Assembly (NCBI GenBank): GCA_023447015.1
Contig: JAEXPG010000377.1
Coordinates: 1 to 6,273 of the forward strand
DNA: 6,273 nt
Direction: 5' to 3'
Source of the DNA: Verrucomicrobiota bacterium
Lineage (GTDB): Bacteria > Verrucomicrobiota > Verrucomicrobiia > Opitutales > Opitutaceae
The notes under the pieces are model-generated. The model saw only the letters and a list, made by a program, of their open reading frames with translations, ran no database searches and had not been told where the DNA came from. Made by a program: the position numbers and the translations under genes. Of the stretch, positions 4,437 to 6,273 are shown piece after piece; the first letter of the stretch is position 1; every line of letters starts with the position of its first letter.

Positions 4437-5755
4437 GGGCGGGAGGCGGACGGTGAGGGTTTGATGGCGGCTTGGGGGTCGAGCGGCTGCAGCCGCGGGC
4501 GCACAAGGTGCGGGGCGAGCCCGGCGATGTTCAGCGCGAGGGTGAGCGCGGAGAGGAGAAATCCGAAGGCCGCCGCTTGCAGGACAACTCCGGAATCGAT
4601 CCAGACACCGAGGGTGAGTGCGAGGCAGGCCGGGGCGGTGACGTGGAACTGCAGGCGCAGCAGCCAGGGACGGAAAAGGTCGGTCACCAGCGGTACCTTG
4701 GCCCGCCCGATGTGGGCGGAGTAGCGCCATTGCCAGGCGAGGAAGGGCACGATCTTGCCCGCCATGCCCAGGATGCAGGGGGTGAGCACGCCGAGGACGA
4801 GGAGGGCGAACATCGCCGGCCCAGCCCGAGGTGGCAGCCACGCTCCTTCGATCCCGAGCAGGGCGGACAACCCGGCGACGGTCGAGGGGATCAGCATGGC
4901 CAGTCCGGCGAAGAAGGTACGCATCGGCCAATCGGGGGCGCGGAAACGCCTCCGAAACATGGCGACGATTTCATCGACAAATCCGGCCGCCGCGGCGCCG
5001 AGGGCGGCGGCCCCGAGAAGAAGCAACGGCCGGTGTTCCCCGAGGATCCCCGGGGCGAGCAGGAAGAGCCCGGCGTTGAGGAGGACGAGGACCAGCCATT
5101 GCCGGAAGCGGCCGCCGGGCCGGCCGATCAGGAACATGGGCACGAGTTTGAAGGAGACCGCAAACAGCGTGCCGAGGAAGAACCCCACGAGGCCGCAGGT
5201 GAGGTGGAGCGGACGAAGGCGGGCCGCATCGAATCCGGGGAGACGGCCGGCGCGCACGAGGGCGAGCATGGCGCCGAGCACCACTGCGACCGAGAGCCAG
5301 AAAAGGGCGAGGAGCAGCCCGACGTTCTCGGGCGTCCAGCGCGAACGGCGATCGGCGGTGACGGCCAGGTCGACCACTCCGACCAAGGCACCGAGCGCCA
5401 CGATCCCGCCCCAGAGCGCGGCGGTCGCGAAATCCCCGTGGCTCAGTGCGAACAGCAGCGGTGGCGCCGCGATTCCGTGGAGCGCGAAGTGCACCCAGGC
5501 GCCGCGCCGACTCCAGAGCGGCGCCTCGGCGAGCACGGGGATCAGCTGGTAGGCCGCCCCGAAGACGAATGGTGCCATCCAGCCGAGCACGGCGAGGTGC
5601 ACGAAGGTCAGCGGTGCGGGGGCGAGCATGGGCTGCTCGAACAGTCCGGGATGAGCGACGGCCCAGCCGACCAGGGCCAGCAGCGCGGCGAGCCCGAGTC
5701 CGAAGAACGGGAACGACAGGAGCGCCTGGGCACGGAAGTTGGGGCCGGGAGTCAT
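4433..5755 (-). CDS. 12-helix membrane protein, cytochrome oxidase subunit I-like
   Basis: This integral membrane protein has 440 residues and about 12 helices (roughly 11-34, 49-75, 88-105, 110-133, 146-167, 183-209, 219-238, 245-265, 278-300, 312-337, 368-386, 391-412). Helices 2, 6 and 10 end in a shared pattern: GAAYQLIPVL (66-75), AVSFKLVPMF (199-208) and GMAGKIVPFL (330-339). A repeat every four helices matches the pseudo-threefold layout of heme-copper oxidase subunit I. H53 in helix 2 and H184 in helix 6 are possible heme or metal ligands. H89 and H93 are also near a membrane face. The full His set of a true oxidase (helix 7 HH, helix 10 HxH) is absent, so oxygen or NO reduction is not supported. 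It lacks the HAHEM motif I recall for NnrS. The start at 5755 was chosen because it forms an ATGA overlap with the preceding gene and begins just before helix 1. Function unknown; probably linked to anaerobic or NO metabolism. Confidence 0.82.
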   Translation of the reverse strand: MTPGPNFRAQALLSFPFFGLGLAALLALVGWAVAHPGLFEQPMLAPAPLTFVHLAVLGWMAPFVFGAAYQLIPVLAEAPLWSRRGAWVHFALHGIAAPPLLFALSHGDFATAALWGGIVALGALVGVVDLAVTADRRSRWTPENVGLLLALFWLSVAVVLGAMLALVRAGRLPGFDAARLRPLHLTCGLVGFFLGTLFAVSFKLVPMFLIGRPGGRFRQWLVLVLLNAGLFLLAPGILGEHRPLLLLGAAALGAAAAGFVDEIVAMFRRRFRAPDWPMRTFFAGLAMLIPSTVAGLSALLGIEGAWLPPRAGPAMFALLVLGVLTPCILGMAGKIVPFLAWQWRYSAHIGRAKVPLVTDLFRPWLLRLQFHVTAPACLALTLGVWIDSGVVLQAAAFGFLLSALTLALNIAGLAPHLVRPRLQPLDPQAAIKPSPSASRP

Positions 5756-6222
5756 GCGCCAGTTCTCGCAGGAGCCGGGGTGCTCGCACGCACGATCACG
5801 TTTTCCCAGGTGCCGTCGGGCTGTTCTGTGCTGGTCGCGACCAGGCCTTGGCCGGCCAGCATCGCGAGCAGGTGCACGGGGCGGAAGCGTGTCCGCGAGA
5901 CGATGCGGCCGCGGGGCGCCAGTGCGGCTGCGGCCTCGAGCGTGCGCTGCATCGGTTCGGGCGGCTCGAGCAGACGGAGATCCAGATGGGTGGTTCGCGG
6001 CGAGAAGAGGACGAAGACCGAGCCGTCGGGCTGGCGGGCGGTGCAGTGGTCGAATCCCAGGCCGGCGAGTTTGGCGTAGAGCGGCTGGGGCTCGAACGTC
6101 GTTCGTAGCCCGAGGGCCGCCCCGGCCGGGAGGGCGTCGATGGCGCGGAGGATGGCCTCGAGCGGCGGCTGGCCGGCGGCGAGCAGCGGACGGACGTCGA
6201 GTTCGTGCACGGTGAGTGACAT
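5752..6222 (-). CDS. Tandem DUF2249 domain protein
   Basis: This cytoplasmic protein of 156 residues is made of two diverged DUF2249 domains, about 8-73 and 80-145. The register is clear: LDVR (8-11) and LDLR (80-83), RTTFEPQPL (40-48) and RTRFRPVHL (110-118), QPDGS (64-68) and QPDGT (134-138). The last two pairs are spaced exactly 70 residues apart. Neither domain has the ELPC cysteine seen in the single-domain protein of the same operon; the only Cys is C60. The start at 6222 gives MSLTVHELDV, placing the first strand at once. An in-frame ATG at 6240 would add MLLWRR, but it lies upstream of the predicted transcription start (6224). If that start is right, the mRNA is almost leaderless. It is the first gene of the operon and its stop overlaps the next start as ATGA. 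The reading frame stays open to the window edge, so a longer form cannot be fully excluded. Confidence 0.83.
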   Translation of the reverse strand: MSLTVHELDVRPLLAAGQPPLEAILRAIDALPAGAALGLRTTFEPQPLYAKLAGLGFDHCTARQPDGSVFVLFSPRTTHLDLRLLEPPEPMQRTLEAAAALAPRGRIVSRTRFRPVHLLAMLAGQGLVATSTEQPDGTWENVIVRASTPAPARTGA

Positions 6223-6230
6223 GCGCCGCC

Positions 6231-6272
6231 ACAATAGCATCGGCCCCGGGCGGCGGCCTTGACCGGCATCAT
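6231..6272 (-). promoter_or_regulatory. Candidate FNR/Dnr-type class II promoter
   Basis: On the + strand 6259-6272 reads TTGACCGGCATCAT, matching the FNR/Dnr consensus TTGAT-N4-ATCAA at 8 of 10 defined positions. On the - strand, TGCTATTGT (6239-6231) is an extended -10 element (TGn followed by a hexamer matching TATAAT at 4 of 6). Taking 6236-6231 as -12 to -7 puts the start point at 6224, and the centre of the box (6265.5) is then exactly at -41.5, the classical position for class II activation by FNR. The predicted start lies 2 bases before the ATG at 6222. The match is imperfect and the box touches the window edge, so this is a candidate only. Confidence 0.45.
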
Positions 6273-6273
6273 G

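Noticed and set aside
4472..6079. Long + strand open frame (about 535 codons) opposite the membrane protein
   Set aside because: It gives a Gly/Glu/Arg-rich peptide without recognisable features, and the opposite strand encodes a clear 12-helix protein. It is a compositional shadow.
4433..6232. A 599-residue version of the membrane protein starting at 6232
   Set aside because: The extra 159 residues are Arg/Pro/Ala-rich out-of-frame reading of the tandem DUF2249 gene. The ATG at 5755 forms an ATGA overlap and starts at helix 1.
5796..6272. Frame starting at 6272 with Cys-rich MMPVKAAARGRCYCGGACH
   Set aside because: The opening resembles a small metal-binding motif, but the rest is Ser/Pro/Arg-rich shadow of the DUF2249 gene with no family features.
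1..6273. Insertion sequences, CRISPR arrays, tRNA or rRNA genes
   Set aside because: No transposase-like protein, no regularly spaced direct repeats, and no tRNA or rRNA signature was seen on either strand.

Overview
The window is GC-rich, densely coding bacterial DNA. Its genes mostly lack Shine-Dalgarno sequences and have C-rich, G-poor leaders instead. The protein sequences, chiefly the ketol-acid reductoisomerase and the chemoreceptor, look to me most like Verrucomicrobiota of the Opitutus type. That placement is recognition from memory, not a search, and is only moderately certain.

Left part, + strand (1-1816): the end of a branched-chain amino acid operon. ilvN (acetolactate synthase regulatory subunit) and ilvC (ketol-acid reductoisomerase) catalyse or control the first two common steps of valine, leucine and isoleucine synthesis. 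They are 61 bp apart and are closed by a strong intrinsic terminator at 1787-1816. The catalytic subunit gene ilvB is not visible and would be expected upstream of the window.

Middle, - strand (1830-3476): a membrane chemoreceptor. Its periplasmic domain resembles the Tll0287/DUF3365 family and carries a c-type heme motif (CLGCH). It has a standard MCP signalling tip but little or no HAMP domain. A 288 bp gap (3477-3764) upstream of it holds a leader hairpin, an inverted repeat and the terminator of the next operon.

Right part, - strand (6272 down to 3682): a compact four-gene operon. In transcription order it encodes a tandem DUF2249 protein, a 12-helix membrane protein related in layout to heme-copper oxidase subunit I, a MIP18/DUF59-type Fe-S assembly factor, and a single DUF2249 protein. 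The first three are joined by two ATGA stop-start overlaps. Upstream lies an FNR/Dnr-like box centred exactly 41.5 bp before the start point predicted from an extended -10 element. Together these suggest an oxygen- or NO-responsive operon involved in anaerobic respiration, nitrosative stress, or metal-centre assembly or repair. The exact function is not known to me. This operon, with the neighbouring heme chemoreceptor, is the most interesting part of the window.
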